DNA of 55,442 nucleotides from Streptosporangiaceae bacterium (GCA_030041275.1 JASHOE010000254.1:1-55442); one strand, 5' to 3'; shown: positions 7,716-16,177, counted from the first letter of the stretch. Translations and numbers: made by a program. Notes: generated by a model not told the origin, from the sequence alone.

Positions 7716-8927
7716 ATGACGATGATGTCGATCACAGATCAGAGCGGTACCCGGCAGCGTGACCGACTGCGGCCGCGAATGGAGCCTGGCGTCGACGCAG
7801 GTGGCCTGCTGGTGACGTGGCGGGCAACCGAAACGGGGTCGCAGCGGGCTGGAGCCGATTCGACGGTGCAGCCAGGGACCGCGCCGGCGCCGCTGACGCC
7901 GGACGAGATCGCCGCCGTTTTGTCGGTAGGGGCTAGGGCGCCGTCGATACACAACACTCAGCCGTGGCTGTTCCGCCCGCACGACGATCACATCGATTTG
8001 CTCGCCGATCCGGATCGCCAGCTGTCGGCGGTAGACCCGGACGGCCGGGAGCTCATCCTGAGCTGCGGGGCAGCATTGTTCGGGCTGCGGCTCGGGCTGC
8101 GCAGGATAGGCCGCCTGCCCGCGGTCGAGCTGCAGCCGGATCCGGCGCAGCCGCGGCTGCTGGCGCGCATCTGGTCGGCCGGGCACGCAGCGTCGACCCG
8201 GGTAGAAACCGATCTCATCACTGCAGTGCCGCACCGGCACACTCATCGCGGGCCGTTCTCGCCCGGCCAGGTGCCCGACCGCTTGCTGGCCGCTATGGTG
8301 ACCGACGCGGTGGCCGAAGGCTGTGAACTTGCGCTGATCGGCGACACGAAGGTAATCGCCGAGCTTGACCGCCTGATCCGCGGGGCAGCGGCGCAGCAGC
8401 AGGCCGATGCGAGCATCACCGCCGAACTCGCTCGCTGGGTGCGGCCACTGCACAGCGAGGCCAGGGATGGTGTGCCCGCAACGGCGAGGCTCGCAGAAAA
8501 CGCCTGGGCGAGTCAGTCAGGGCGGGCAGGTGAGGCCGCCGGCCGCCAGGTCGCGTGCGGGAGACTCGCCGAAATGGCCCTGGGCCGGCTCGCGGGGCGA
8601 GACTTTGGGGCGCCGGGCACCGAGGAATCGGGCGGGACTCTACCGTCAGCGACCGCCGTGCTGCTCACCGCTGGCGACACCACCGCCGACTGGCTCCGGG
8701 CCGGCCAGGCCTTGGATCGCGTGCTGCTTCGCGCCGCGGCGAGATGGGTGTTCGCCAGCCTGCAGTCCCAGGCCTTGGAGTCAGCCTGCTACCGACGCGC
8801 GGTCCGAGCCCTTCTCGGTGGCAGCGGATACCCGCAGATGGTGCTGCAGTTCGGCCGAGCCAACACGGCCGTCGCGACGCCGCGGCGGCCGCACGCCGAG
8901 ATGCTGGCTACGCAGCCAGCTGAGTGA
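7716..8927 (+). CDS. Acg-family nitroreductase-like protein
   Basis: This 403-residue protein has the Acg signature APSIHNTQPWLF near residue 73 and a late GYPQMVLQFGR motif. Acg-family members (Rv2032, Rv3127 and Rv3131 in M. tuberculosis are DosR-induced) bind FMN and are thought to sequester or use flavin, with doubtful classical nitroreductase activity. The start at 7716 gives about 50 residues before the conserved core, so a later start is possible; the ribosome binding site is weak. The 3' end overlaps the convergent USP gene by 147 bp. Confidence 0.87.
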   Translation: MTMMSITDQSGTRQRDRLRPRMEPGVDAGGLLVTWRATETGSQRAGADSTVQPGTAPAPLTPDEIAAVLSVGARAPSIHNTQPWLFRPHDDHIDLLADPDRQLSAVDPDGRELILSCGAALFGLRLGLRRIGRLPAVELQPDPAQPRLLARIWSAGHAASTRVETDLITAVPHRHTHRGPFSPGQVPDRLLAAMVTDAVAEGCELALIGDTKVIAELDRLIRGAAAQQQADASITAELARWVRPLHSEARDGVPATARLAENAWASQSGRAGEAAGRQVACGRLAEMALGRLAGRDFGAPGTEESGGTLPSATAVLLTAGDTTADWLRAGQALDRVLLRAAARWVFASLQSQALESACYRRAVRALLGGSGYPQMVLQFGRANTAVATPRRPHAEMLATQPAE

Positions 8928-9338
8928 GCTCACCACGACAACCGGGCAGTGCGCCTCGGTCAGGCAGGTCCGGACGACTGGACCGATCATGTCAGCACGT
9001 CCCGATCCGAGCACGAGTAGGTGCGCGTCTTCGGATGCGGCTACGAGTGCTTTCTCGATGCTGCCCTCGATGGCTTCGATGCTCGTGTTGCGCCACGGGC
9101 CCGATCCCAGTGCGGTTTGCACAGCTTCGGTAAGGATGTGCCATGCCTGCGTGCACTCTTCGGTCGGGTTGCGCTGGTCAGGCGGCTGAGCATAGCTCGC
9201 GCGCTGCTCGCGCTGCCAGATCAGGATGATCTTCAGCACGCACCCACGCTCCTCAGCTTCGCCCTTAGCCCATCGCAGCGCTGCCAGCGAAGCGGCCGAG
9301 CCGCTTACGCCCACGAGGATGGTTCTCTCCGCGTTCAT
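8781..9338 (-). CDS. Universal stress protein with degenerate nucleotide loop
   Basis: This 185-residue USP fold begins MNAERTILVGVSGSAASLAA. The usual ATP loop (G-x2-G-x9-G-S/T) is replaced by LGSGRADMIGPVVRTCL, so ATP binding is doubtful. The core ends near residue 145 (CPVVVV). The last ~40 residues are an arginine-rich tail encoded antisense to the nitroreductase 3' end. The ATG at 9338 was preferred over upstream in-frame starts because it opens the fold. It lies 74 bp downstream of the Hsp20 gene on the same strand and is probably co-transcribed. Confidence 0.82.
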   Translation of the reverse strand: MNAERTILVGVSGSAASLAALRWAKGEAEERGCVLKIILIWQREQRASYAQPPDQRNPTEECTQAWHILTEAVQTALGSGPWRNTSIEAIEGSIEKALVAASEDAHLLVLGSGRADMIGPVVRTCLTEAHCPVVVVSSLSWLRSQHLGVRPPRRRDGRVGSAELQHHLRVSAATEKGSDRASVAG

Positions 9339-9412
9339 CACTGACGTCCTGACGTTCGATGCCGACAAGCTGTCCGCCAGCTGCGCGCGTCGGCCGGTCG
9401 GCAGGTCACTAT

Positions 9413-9829
9413 TTACGGCTCTACTGCGACTGGGATCCGGCGAGCGTCCGGTCCTTGCTCGGACCTCATCCCGATCCGCACCGTGAGGATGCCGTTGTGG
9501 CACGTCGCGGACACGTCGCTGACATCGGCGGCAAGCGGCAGCGCAATGCTTCTCGCGAAGCTGCCGTACTGGAGCTCGCTCTGCTCATCCTCTGGGCCGG
9601 CATGCCGGTGCTCAGCTTGGACAGTCAGCGTGCCAGTCTGAACGGATACTGTCAGGTCGTGCTCTGGGTCGACGCCAGGGACCTCGAACCGGACCACATA
9701 ACTCAGTCCGTCCGGGTACTGCTCGGTGGGAATCGACCGCACCTGCTGGGCTAGCGAGTGCAGGGTTGACAGCGGAGAACCCGGCCAGTCTGATGTGCTG
9801 CCGACCGTTGTCGTCGTCATGGTGCTCAT
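9413..9829 (-). CDS. Hsp20/alpha-crystallin small heat-shock protein
   Basis: This 138-residue chaperone has an alpha-crystallin domain (about residues 40-130: YVVRFEVPGVD, LTVQAEHRH, YGSFARSIALP, NGILTVRI). It is an ATP-independent holdase of the HspX/Acr type, the most strongly induced DosR product in mycobacteria. AGGAGGG lies upstream of the ATG at 9829. The promoter region holds a DosR-like box nested in inverted repeats (9867-9909). Confidence 0.93.
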   Translation of the reverse strand: MSTMTTTTVGSTSDWPGSPLSTLHSLAQQVRSIPTEQYPDGLSYVVRFEVPGVDPEHDLTVSVQTGTLTVQAEHRHAGPEDEQSELQYGSFARSIALPLAADVSDVSATCHNGILTVRIGMRSEQGPDARRIPVAVEP

Positions 9830-9866
9830 TCCTCAGCCCTCCTGTCTCCTTCCACTCAACGAGAGC

Positions 9867-9909
9867 GGCTCTGCGACCGCTAGGGACTAAGGTCGCAGTC
9901 CGCAGAGCC
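9867..9909 (-). terminator. Nested inverted repeats, probable terminator with DosR-like box in the loop
   Basis: GGCTCTGCG (9867-9875) pairs with CGCAGAGCC (9901-9909). A competing inner stem CTGCGACC (9871-9878) pairs with GGTCGCAG (9891-9898). The structure lies between the USP stop at 9970 and the Hsp20 start at 9829 and may end one transcript while housing the other gene's control site. Confidence 0.5.
9883..9896. promoter_or_regulatory. DosR-like box upstream of Hsp20
   Basis: GGGAC-TAAG-GTCGC has one mismatch and an AT-rich centre like the mycobacterial consensus. It is centred about 60 bp upstream of the Hsp20 ATG. Confidence 0.5.
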
Positions 9910-9969
9910 GAGAGGCCCGGTCCCGCGAGGCGGTCCTGAGCTCGAGATGCCGGGGCCAGCGGGTGGTAC

Positions 9970-10431
9970 TCAGGCGGTGGCCTTGGCGCGCACCACAACG
10001 ACGGCGCAGGACGCAGTGGTCACGCAGTGGATGCTCACCGAGCCGAGCAGCATGCCGTGAAATGCGCCATGACCCCGGTTGCCCACCACTAGCAGGTCGG
10101 CTCCTGCTGACTCGTTGACGAGCACCATGGCGGGGTGACCATAGGCGACCTTTGTGTCGACCCTATTCGGTGTCGTGGTGCCGAATACCTGCATCAGTGC
10201 TTTGTCCAGGCTCCCCTGCATCATCGCCTTCACTTCATCGGTGACAGGCTGCGGAGGTCTTCCGGCCGGGACGGGTCCGGCGGCCGGGTAATGCCAGGCG
10301 TGCACCGCGGTGATGACGGCGCCGGTAGCGGCCGCGTAGCCTGCGGCCCAGCTGAGCGCTTCGACCGACTCAGGCGAGCCGTCGACACCGACTACCACAC
10401 GGGGATCAGCAGTGTTGTGCGTTGCGGTCAT
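9970..10431 (-). CDS. Universal stress protein
   Basis: This 153-residue UspA-fold protein starts MTATHNTADPRVVVGVDGSP, with ATP loop GNRGHGAFHGMLLGSVS matching G-x2-G-x9-G-S. The ATG at 10431 is preferred over an in-frame start 13 codons upstream because an AGAGGCAG ribosome binding site precedes it. It resembles the USP at 5760-6254 (shared AWHYPP/AWHYPA segment), suggesting duplication. It is monocistronic between two hairpin regions. Confidence 0.92.
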   Translation of the reverse strand: MTATHNTADPRVVVGVDGSPESVEALSWAAGYAAATGAVITAVHAWHYPAAGPVPAGRPPQPVTDEVKAMMQGSLDKALMQVFGTTTPNRVDTKVAYGHPAMVLVNESAGADLLVVGNRGHGAFHGMLLGSVSIHCVTTASCAVVVVRAKATA

Positions 10432-10497
10432 GGAACTGCCTCTTATTCGTTGTCGTGCGCTTCGGCTCATTGAACGAGGGCTTAGCCCAGTGCGCCA

Positions 10498-10511
10498 GGG
10501 CCCGAGGTCCT
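10498..10511. promoter_or_regulatory. DosR-like box upstream of USP
   Basis: GGGCC-CGAG-GTCCT has one mismatch and is centred about 73 bp upstream of the ATG at 10431 on the minus strand. Confidence 0.4.
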
Positions 10512-10554
10512 CGATGTCCGGGCGAGGATTCTCCCGGTACCGGCCAAGCTCAGC

Positions 10555-11565
10555 TCAGGGCTGCAGGACGATCCGCGCCTTCGCCCGCCCGTGCAGGACG
10601 TCGCCGATCGACGCGTTGACCGAGCCGAGGTCGCGTGTCTCGTAGATCACCTTCGTGCGCCCGAGCGCATGAAGGGCGAACACGTCGGCCAGGTCGGCCC
10701 TGGTGCCCACGATGGAGCCGATCACGGAGTTGCCATTCAGAACGGTGTCGAAGACTGGGATGCTGAGGGTCCCTGCAGCTGGGAGCGCGACGAGGACGAG
10801 TCGGCCGCCGCGGCGCAGCCCGCCATAGGCCGTCGCGAAGGACTTGTCATCGACTGCCAGCCCTATCGCTACGTCCGCGCCGCCAAGGGCCCGCAGCGCC
10901 ACCGCGGGATTCTCGGCGCGAGCGTCGATGACGTAGTCGGCACCAAGCTCCTTGGCCAGCTGTAGCTTCTCATCAGTGATGTCGATGGCGGCAACGGTGC
11001 CACCAGCGATCTTCGCGTACTGCAGTGCGAGGTGGCCGAGGCCACCAATGCCGGAGATCGCGACGAGGTCGGTGGGCCGGACGTTGCCGACCTTGACCGC
11101 CTTGTAGGTGGTGACGCCTGCGCAGGTGAGCGGCGCCGCGTCGAAGACGTTCACTCCGGCGGGCACCCTGGCCGCGAACGCGGCCTCGGCCAGGAAGTAC
11201 TCGGCGTAGCAGCCGTCCACGGAGTAGCCGGTGTTCTGCTGCTTAAGGCACAGCGTTTCCCAGCCGGCGAGGCAGTATTCGCACTCGCCGCACGCATAGC
11301 CGAGCCAGGGTACGGCGACAGTTTCGCCGACGCTGACGCTGGCCACGCCAGAGCCGACCGCGTGCACGGTGCCGACGCCTTCGTGACCGGGCACGAATGG
11401 CGGGGTTGGCTTCACCGGCCAGTCACCGTTCGCGGCGTGAATGTCAGTGTGGCACAGGCCAGAGGCCTGCATCCGCACGGTGATCTGGCCCGGTCCTGGG
11501 TTGGGAATAGGCCTGTCTTCGATGACTAGCGGCTCACCGAACCGCCGCACCACTGCTGCTCTCAT
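10555..11565 (-). CDS. Zinc-dependent alcohol dehydrogenase (AdhP/AdhA type)
   Basis: This 336-residue medium-chain dehydrogenase has catalytic-zinc motifs ASGLCHTDIHA and PGHEGVG, structural-zinc cysteines in ACGECEYCLAGWETLC, and the coenzyme motif GIGGLGHLALQYAK. The layout matches NAD-dependent ethanol/propanol-preferring dehydrogenases, which could regenerate NAD+ in low oxygen. The ATG at 11565 follows GAGGAGG; the longer in-frame extension lacks family similarity and would cover the DosR-like box at 11654. Confidence 0.93.
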   Translation of the reverse strand: MRAAVVRRFGEPLVIEDRPIPNPGPGQITVRMQASGLCHTDIHAANGDWPVKPTPPFVPGHEGVGTVHAVGSGVASVSVGETVAVPWLGYACGECEYCLAGWETLCLKQQNTGYSVDGCYAEYFLAEAAFAARVPAGVNVFDAAPLTCAGVTTYKAVKVGNVRPTDLVAISGIGGLGHLALQYAKIAGGTVAAIDITDEKLQLAKELGADYVIDARAENPAVALRALGGADVAIGLAVDDKSFATAYGGLRRGGRLVLVALPAAGTLSIPVFDTVLNGNSVIGSIVGTRADLADVFALHALGRTKVIYETRDLGSVNASIGDVLHGRAKARIVLQP

Positions 11566-11653
11566 GTCATGCCTCCTCGGCGTTCGCAATAGCTCTGTCT
11601 CGAGCCTGCGTGCACGGTGCGCCACGGCCCAGGGCCGAAGTTCGGCGGCCCAC

Positions 11654-11667
11654 GGGCCCTTGGTCCC
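11654..11667. promoter_or_regulatory. Perfect DosR-like box upstream of alcohol dehydrogenase
   Basis: GGGCC-CTTG-GTCCC has perfect arms and is centred about 95 bp before the ATG at 11565 on the minus strand. Confidence 0.6.
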
Positions 11668-11747
11668 GGACGAGAGATCTTCGCCGCGCGACCGGCCGCA
11701 AGCATGCGACGCGAGGTGCAGCACAAGCCGAGATGTCCTCGGAACGC

Positions 11748-11786
11748 GCTGGTGGCCGTCAGGGCCAGATCCTGACGGCCACCAGC
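11748..11786 (-). terminator. 16-bp perfect hairpin terminator after GAPDH
   Basis: The arms 11748-11763 and 11771-11786 are perfect inverted repeats with a 7-base loop. The hairpin begins 22 bp after the GAPDH stop codon and has no T-run, as is common in actinobacteria. Confidence 0.8.
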
Positions 11787-11807
11787 CATGGAGGGTTAGA
11801 GGCGGCC

Positions 11808-12818
11808 CTACAGCGCCTGGCCGACAAGGCTCGTCAGGTCGACAAGCCTGCAGGTGTAGCCCCATTCGTTGTCGTACCAGCCGAACACCTTCACCAGTCG
11901 GCCGGCCGCCTGGGTCAGGCCGGAGTCGAAGATGCACGACGCCGGATCGCCGATGATGTCGCGCGACACCAGCGGATCAGTGCTGTATCGAAGCACGCCT
12001 GCGAGCGAAGCGTCGGCCGCCTTTCGGAATGCGTCGTTCACCTGGTCGGCGGCGACGTCCCGGCCCAGGAGTGCGGTCAGGTCAGTCAGCGATCCGTTCT
12101 CGACAGGAACTCGGACCGCGACGCCGTCCAGGCGCCCGGTCAGCTTGGGAATGACCACACCAGTAGTGCGTGCCGCCCCGGTTGACGTCGGCACGATGTT
12201 GATGCCAGCGCTGCGCGCGCGCCGCAGGTCCTTGTGCGGTCCGTCCAGCAGCCTCTGATCGCCGGTATAGGCGTGCACAGTTGTCATGAGGCCTTGATCG
12301 AGGCCGAACGCGTCGTCTAGCACCTTGGACATCGGCGCGACGCAGTTCGTCGTGCACGAGGCGCACGAGATCACGTCGTGCATCTGCGGGTCGTAAGTGC
12401 CGTCGTTGACGCCGATCACGATGGTCGCGTCCGCGTTCTTGCCGGGCGCGGAGATGAGGACCTTGCGAGCGCCGCCCTTAAGGTGCAGCGCCGCGTCCTC
12501 ACGGGCACGGAACTTCCCGGTGGACTCGATCACGATGTCGACGCCGAGGCCGCCCCAGTCGATCGCCGCGGGGTCGCGGCTGCTGAGTACGCTGATTTCT
12601 ACGCCATTGACGATGACGGTGTCGTCGGTGTGGCCGACCGGCCAGGGGAGCCTGCCGAATGTCGAGTCGAACTCCAACAGGTGCGCGAGCGTGCGGGCGT
12701 CAGTGATGTCATTGATAGCGACCACGGCGAGATCGGCTGCCGCGGCCCGGTCAAGGCAGCGCCGGACGAAGGCCCGGCCGACACGGCCGAAGCCGTTGAT
12801 GCCTACGCGGGTGGTCAT
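11808..12818 (-). CDS. gap: Type I glyceraldehyde-3-phosphate dehydrogenase
   Basis: This 336-residue GAPDH has an NAD-binding INGFGRVGR at the N terminus, the catalytic cysteine in ISCASCTTNC, phosphate-site STGAART and C-terminal WYDNEWGY. It converts glyceraldehyde 3-phosphate to 1,3-bisphosphoglycerate. AAGGAGG precedes the ATG. It is not next to pgk or tpi, so it may be a second copy serving stress conditions together with the enolase at 53696; that is inference. I see no convincing DosR-like box directly before it. Confidence 0.95.
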   Translation of the reverse strand: MTTRVGINGFGRVGRAFVRRCLDRAAAADLAVVAINDITDARTLAHLLEFDSTFGRLPWPVGHTDDTVIVNGVEISVLSSRDPAAIDWGGLGVDIVIESTGKFRAREDAALHLKGGARKVLISAPGKNADATIVIGVNDGTYDPQMHDVISCASCTTNCVAPMSKVLDDAFGLDQGLMTTVHAYTGDQRLLDGPHKDLRRARSAGINIVPTSTGAARTTGVVIPKLTGRLDGVAVRVPVENGSLTDLTALLGRDVAADQVNDAFRKAADASLAGVLRYSTDPLVSRDIIGDPASCIFDSGLTQAAGRLVKVFGWYDNEWGYTCRLVDLTSLVGQAL

Positions 12819-12843
12819 TGGCCTGTTCCTCCTTCATGGCGCA

Positions 12844-12872
12844 GGCTCGGGCGGATCCCGTCAGTCCGAGCC
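12844..12872 (-). terminator. Hairpin between USP and GAPDH
   Basis: GGCTCGG (12844-12850) pairs with CCGAGCC (12866-12872), 24 bp after the USP stop at 12896. It would end the USP transcript before GAPDH. Confidence 0.45.
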
Positions 12873-12895
12873 CGCCTGATGAGCGCTCTTGCTGG

Positions 12896-13333
12896 TCACC
12901 GGCTGGTGGGGACTACGACGACCGGGCACTTCGCGTGGTGGACCACCTGGCTGCAGATCGAGCCGAGGAACAGCTCTGCGAACCCGCCGCCGCCGCGGCT
13001 TCCCACGACCATCAGGTCGGCATCTTGCGACTTGTCGATAAGCGTCTGTGCGGGAAAGCCGCTGACGGCGACCACCGTGACCGACTTCGGCTGCTGGTCG
13101 CCTAGCGCGCTCACTGCCTTGCCGACGGCGTCTTGTGCTGCCTCCTGGATCTCCTCGACCCGCTCCGCCTCGCCGACCAACGGTACGGGCTGTCTTGACC
13201 CGTAGCTTGTCGGGACGGCATTGACAGTCACAACGGTCAGGTCTGCATTGCGCAGCGCCGCCTCTGCCATCGCCCAGTCCAGCGCGCGGCTGGAGTTGTG
13301 TGACCCATCGACACCAACGATTACGTTTGACAT
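12896..13333 (-). CDS. Universal stress protein (tandem copy A)
   Basis: This 145-residue USP starts MSNVIVGVDGSHNSSRALD and has loop GSRGGGGFAELFLGSICS, an intact ATP motif. It is a close paralogue of the next upstream gene at 13639-14076: both share ALDWAMAEAALR, LGDQQPKSV and VVHHAKCPVVVVP. The ATG at 13333 follows AGGAGGG; the 35-residue in-frame extension was discarded because it is outside the fold. Confidence 0.93.
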   Translation of the reverse strand: MSNVIVGVDGSHNSSRALDWAMAEAALRNADLTVVTVNAVPTSYGSRQPVPLVGEAERVEEIQEAAQDAVGKAVSALGDQQPKSVTVVAVSGFPAQTLIDKSQDADLMVVGSRGGGGFAELFLGSICSQVVHHAKCPVVVVPTSR

Positions 13334-13431
13334 ATGCCCTCCTGTGGCCCGTTCGCGCGATGCCCGATGGGGTACCCGCAAGCCATCTCTCCTCCTGGTT
13401 ACAGCGTCCGTTTCAGCGGGACGCTGACACA

Positions 13432-13445
13432 GGGCCAAAGGTCAC
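13432..13445. promoter_or_regulatory. DosR-like box upstream of USP copy A
   Basis: GGGCC-AAAG-GTCAC has one mismatch and an A-rich centre, and is centred about 105 bp before the ATG at 13333. Confidence 0.4.
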
Positions 13446-13580
13446 ATTGGTTTCGTTATTGGTCCTGGCGGCCTGTGCGTCGGCATTACTGCTGACAAGA
13501 CGCGACTGAGCTGGCATCGGCCCCATTCCTCATGGCCGATGAACCGCACGCGACGCGGCCCGTTGCCCTCCTCAGATCAC

Positions 13581-13620
13581 AGTGCGGCCTCGAGCTGACC
13601 CGTCAGCCCGAGACCGCACT
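13581..13620 (-). terminator. Long hairpin terminator after USP copy B
   Basis: Arms 13581-13598 and 13603-13620 form about 16 pairs with two mismatches around a CCCG loop. The hairpin starts 18 bp after the stop at 13639. There is no U-tract. Confidence 0.8.
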
Positions 13621-13638
13621 CCGAGAAACTCGGGCTGC

Positions 13639-14076
13639 TCACCGGCCGGCCGGAACCACCACGACTGGGCACTTTGCATGGTGCACGACCTGGCTCGCCA
13701 CCGAGCCGAGGAACAGCGAGCCGAACCCGCCGCCGCCTCGGCTGCCAACGACCATCAGCTCGGCGCTCACGGATGTGTCGATGAGCGCCTTGGCCGGGAA
13801 TCCGGCCACCGCGACTACCTTCACCGACTTGGGCTGCTGGTCACCGAGCGCAGCGGCAACCTTGTCGACAGCATCCTGCGCGGACTTCCGGATCGTCTCG
13901 ACAATGTCCTCCTCGCCGGGGAGCGGCCAGGGCCGTCCCGTCCACGGGCTAGCCGGCACAGAATGCACTGTGATGACGGTCAGCTCCGCGCCGCGCAGTG
14001 CGGCCTCGGCCATAGCCCAGTCCAGGGCATGACTGGAATGGTGTGATCCGTCAATACCAACGATTACGCCTGACAT
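13639..14076 (-). CDS. Universal stress protein (tandem copy B)
   Basis: This 145-residue USP starts MSGVIVGIDGSHHSSHALD and has loop GSRGGGGFGSLFLGSVAS, an intact ATP motif. It is the tandem duplicate of 12896-13333. Two DosR-like boxes 23 bp apart lie upstream. The two copies keep separate promoters and terminators, so they are separately controlled rather than one operon. Confidence 0.93.
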   Translation of the reverse strand: MSGVIVGIDGSHHSSHALDWAMAEAALRGAELTVITVHSVPASPWTGRPWPLPGEEDIVETIRKSAQDAVDKVAAALGDQQPKSVKVVAVAGFPAKALIDTSVSAELMVVGSRGGGGFGSLFLGSVASQVVHHAKCPVVVVPAGR

Positions 14077-14161
14077 CTGACCCTCACTTTCTGGGCCGAT
14101 GTTGTCGGCCCGCTGTTACTCCCGCTGGTTACAGCATTCGTCAGATACCGATGCCGATATA

Positions 14162-14175
14162 GAGTCCGAAGGCCC
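14162..14175. promoter_or_regulatory. DosR-like box, distal member of tandem pair
   Basis: GAGTC-CGAA-GGCCC has one mismatch. It is 23 bp centre-to-centre from the box at 14185-14198, placing both on roughly the same DNA face, upstream of the USP start at 14076. Confidence 0.45.
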
Positions 14176-14184
14176 ATACGAAAA

Positions 14185-14198
14185 TGGCCGTTTGTCCC
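14185..14198. promoter_or_regulatory. DosR-like box, second member of tandem pair
   Basis: TGGCC-GTTT-GTCCC has one mismatch. Tandem boxes spaced about two helical turns apart are typical of strong DosR promoters. Confidence 0.45.
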
Positions 14199-14263
14199 TA
14201 GGTGGGGCGTTCGCTGATAACGAGGGCCCCACCTGGCGCAGCGAGAGCGGTGCCTGCCTGCGG

Positions 14264-16177
14264 CTAAGGCTGTTCGCCGGTTGCCCCGGCGTCTACTGGA
14301 CTGCCTGGCGCAGCTTCGCGGTTCTTGGCTCCGGTCACGGCAGCCTCTGCGTCGGAGGTGTGGGTCTGCTGGCTCGGCGTGACCGTTGCGCTTGGTGAGC
14401 GGTACCAGGTGCGCCAGATGAGCTTGTAGACGGGGACCGCACGGGGGATGTCGCGCAGGCCGGGGATGAACGGGACGGCGAGCAGTAGAAGCGTGCAGAT
14501 GCCGGTGAGGTAGATGGCCCAGATGTCGACGCTGACGGAGTTCTGGAACGGGGAGACGTGGTACCACATCTGGTAAAGCCACAGCCACGGCTGGCCGGGG
14601 TAGTTTCCGGTCTCGTTCATGACTCCCCACTGGTCGCCGGTGAGGTGCATGTTCGTGGCGAGCTGGTTGTAGTAGCCGCCGTCGGCGATGAACAGCAGGG
14701 GCTTGGTGTAGTCGGTGCCGTAGAACTGGCGCTGGGCGAGCAGGTCGGAGTCCAGCGCGCCGCTGCGGGCCATGGCCAGCTCGCCGGCCATCATGACCGG
14801 CACCGGCCCGGCCGGCGGGAGGTTGAGATCGCCGCCGTTAAACGGGATTCTCGTGGATCCGGGTGCGGTGGCCTTGTCGTAGGCGGTGGCCCACTTCAGC
14901 TGCTGGGCAGTGGGCGCGCTTTCGTAGCTGGTAAGAGCGGCGGCCAGCGCCGGGCTCGTCTTGGCGGCGACGGCCAGCGGGTCGAGCACAAACAGTTTCG
15001 CGGAGTTGATCGGCTGGGTGATACCGAATAGCTTCTGCCACGAGACCGGTCCGACCTGCTGCAGCGAGCCAGTGCCGTTGTTATAGGGGGGGCCGTAGTC
15101 GGCGGACACGCTGGTGCCGTCGAGCTCGGTAGCGGCGGTGTTGACGAACCCGACCGGGTCGAGGCTGCCCCAGGTCTTGATGGACAGCGACGGGACATCG
15201 GGGGACGACAGCACGGCTGCCATGATCACGACTAGGACACCGACCACTACCGCGGCGATGCTCCCTTCCTTGAGGATGTCGTAGCGGCGGACCGGGCCTT
15301 GCCACGGGCCGGCGTCGGCGGCGGCGGCAGCCTTGCGGGCGGCCCGGCCGCGGGCGGGCTTAGTCGGGAGCGGGTGGGACACGCCGCGCATCCGGACCAG
15401 CAGGATGTGCGCGCCGACGACGGCGATCAGGACCAGGGGCATCAGCACGATATGCCACATGAACATCTGGCCGAAGTTCATCACGTTCCAGAACGAGCCG
15501 ACGCCGACGGCGTTGAAGGCGTCCTTGCCGTTGGTGGCAATCCACTGGGAGTCGAAGTTCTGCTGGGACAAGTAGCCGGTGAAGCACGTCACCACCGAGG
15601 CCAGGAACGCGAGCACGCCGGTGATCCACGTCATCGCCCGATGGCCCCGCCACGCGGCCATCCAGAACTTGCCCCACAGGTGGATCACCAGCAACGCCAT
15701 GAACAGCTCGACCGACCACAAGTGCAGGCTGTTGAAGAAGTGCCCCACCGGGTTGGTGTGCCACCAGTCCGAACCGCCGAGGGCCAGCCCTAGGCCCGAG
15801 GCGATCACGATGCCGAGTGCCACCAGCGACGCCACGCCGAACACGTAGATCCACGACGACACATATGCTGGCTGACGGTCGGGCAGCAGCTTGCGCGGAG
15901 CCAGCAGCCGCGTCACGGCCACCCGCGCCCGCGCGGTCCACATCCGCTCATCCCCTGGTTCCGGTGCCGCCGCGGCAACTGCCGGATCCTCGCTGACCTG
16001 GGCAGGTGGCAAGTCAGCGCCCGCCTTGTGCGGGAACCGGATCACCAGCGCTGCGCCGAACACCAGCACCATCACTGCGATCACGATCAGGTTCGCCAGT
16101 GAGATCTCGATAAACGACCAGTGCAGATATGTGCCAGCACCATTGAGGTCTAGGGAACTGATTGCTACGTCGTGCAT
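14264..16177 (-). CDS. Stand-alone diheme cytochrome b with large C-terminal extra domain
   Basis: This 637-residue membrane protein has an extra N-terminal helix (about residues 23-45), then a cytochrome b N-domain with helix pairs carrying H152/H166 (spacing 13) and H242/H257 (spacing 14), the four heme ligands expected for bL/bH. After helices near 250-262 and 310-330 comes a polar domain of about 240 residues (about 335-575), then a final helix and cytoplasmic tail. There is no Rieske, cytochrome c or QcrB C-domain gene nearby. Quinone-linked electron transfer is likely; the partner is unknown. The ATG at 16177, with GGAG just upstream, is preferred to the TTG at 16189. Confidence 0.85.
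   Translation of the reverse strand: MHDVAISSLDLNGAGTYLHWSFIEISLANLIVIAVMVLVFGAALVIRFPHKAGADLPPAQVSEDPAVAAAAPEPGDERMWTARARVAVTRLLAPRKLLPDRQPAYVSSWIYVFGVASLVALGIVIASGLGLALGGSDWWHTNPVGHFFNSLHLWSVELFMALLVIHLWGKFWMAAWRGHRAMTWITGVLAFLASVVTCFTGYLSQQNFDSQWIATNGKDAFNAVGVGSFWNVMNFGQMFMWHIVLMPLVLIAVVGAHILLVRMRGVSHPLPTKPARGRAARKAAAAADAGPWQGPVRRYDILKEGSIAAVVVGVLVVIMAAVLSSPDVPSLSIKTWGSLDPVGFVNTAATELDGTSVSADYGPPYNNGTGSLQQVGPVSWQKLFGITQPINSAKLFVLDPLAVAAKTSPALAAALTSYESAPTAQQLKWATAYDKATAPGSTRIPFNGGDLNLPPAGPVPVMMAGELAMARSGALDSDLLAQRQFYGTDYTKPLLFIADGGYYNQLATNMHLTGDQWGVMNETGNYPGQPWLWLYQMWYHVSPFQNSVSVDIWAIYLTGICTLLLLAVPFIPGLRDIPRAVPVYKLIWRTWYRSPSATVTPSQQTHTSDAEAAVTGAKNREAAPGSPVDAGATGEQP

Larger units (their letters stand above)
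13334..13638. other. 305-bp intergenic region between tandem USP genes
   Basis: It contains the promoter side of the 12896 USP (DosR-like box 13432-13445) and the hairpin terminator of the 13639 USP (13581-13620). I see no gene in it. Confidence 0.6.
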
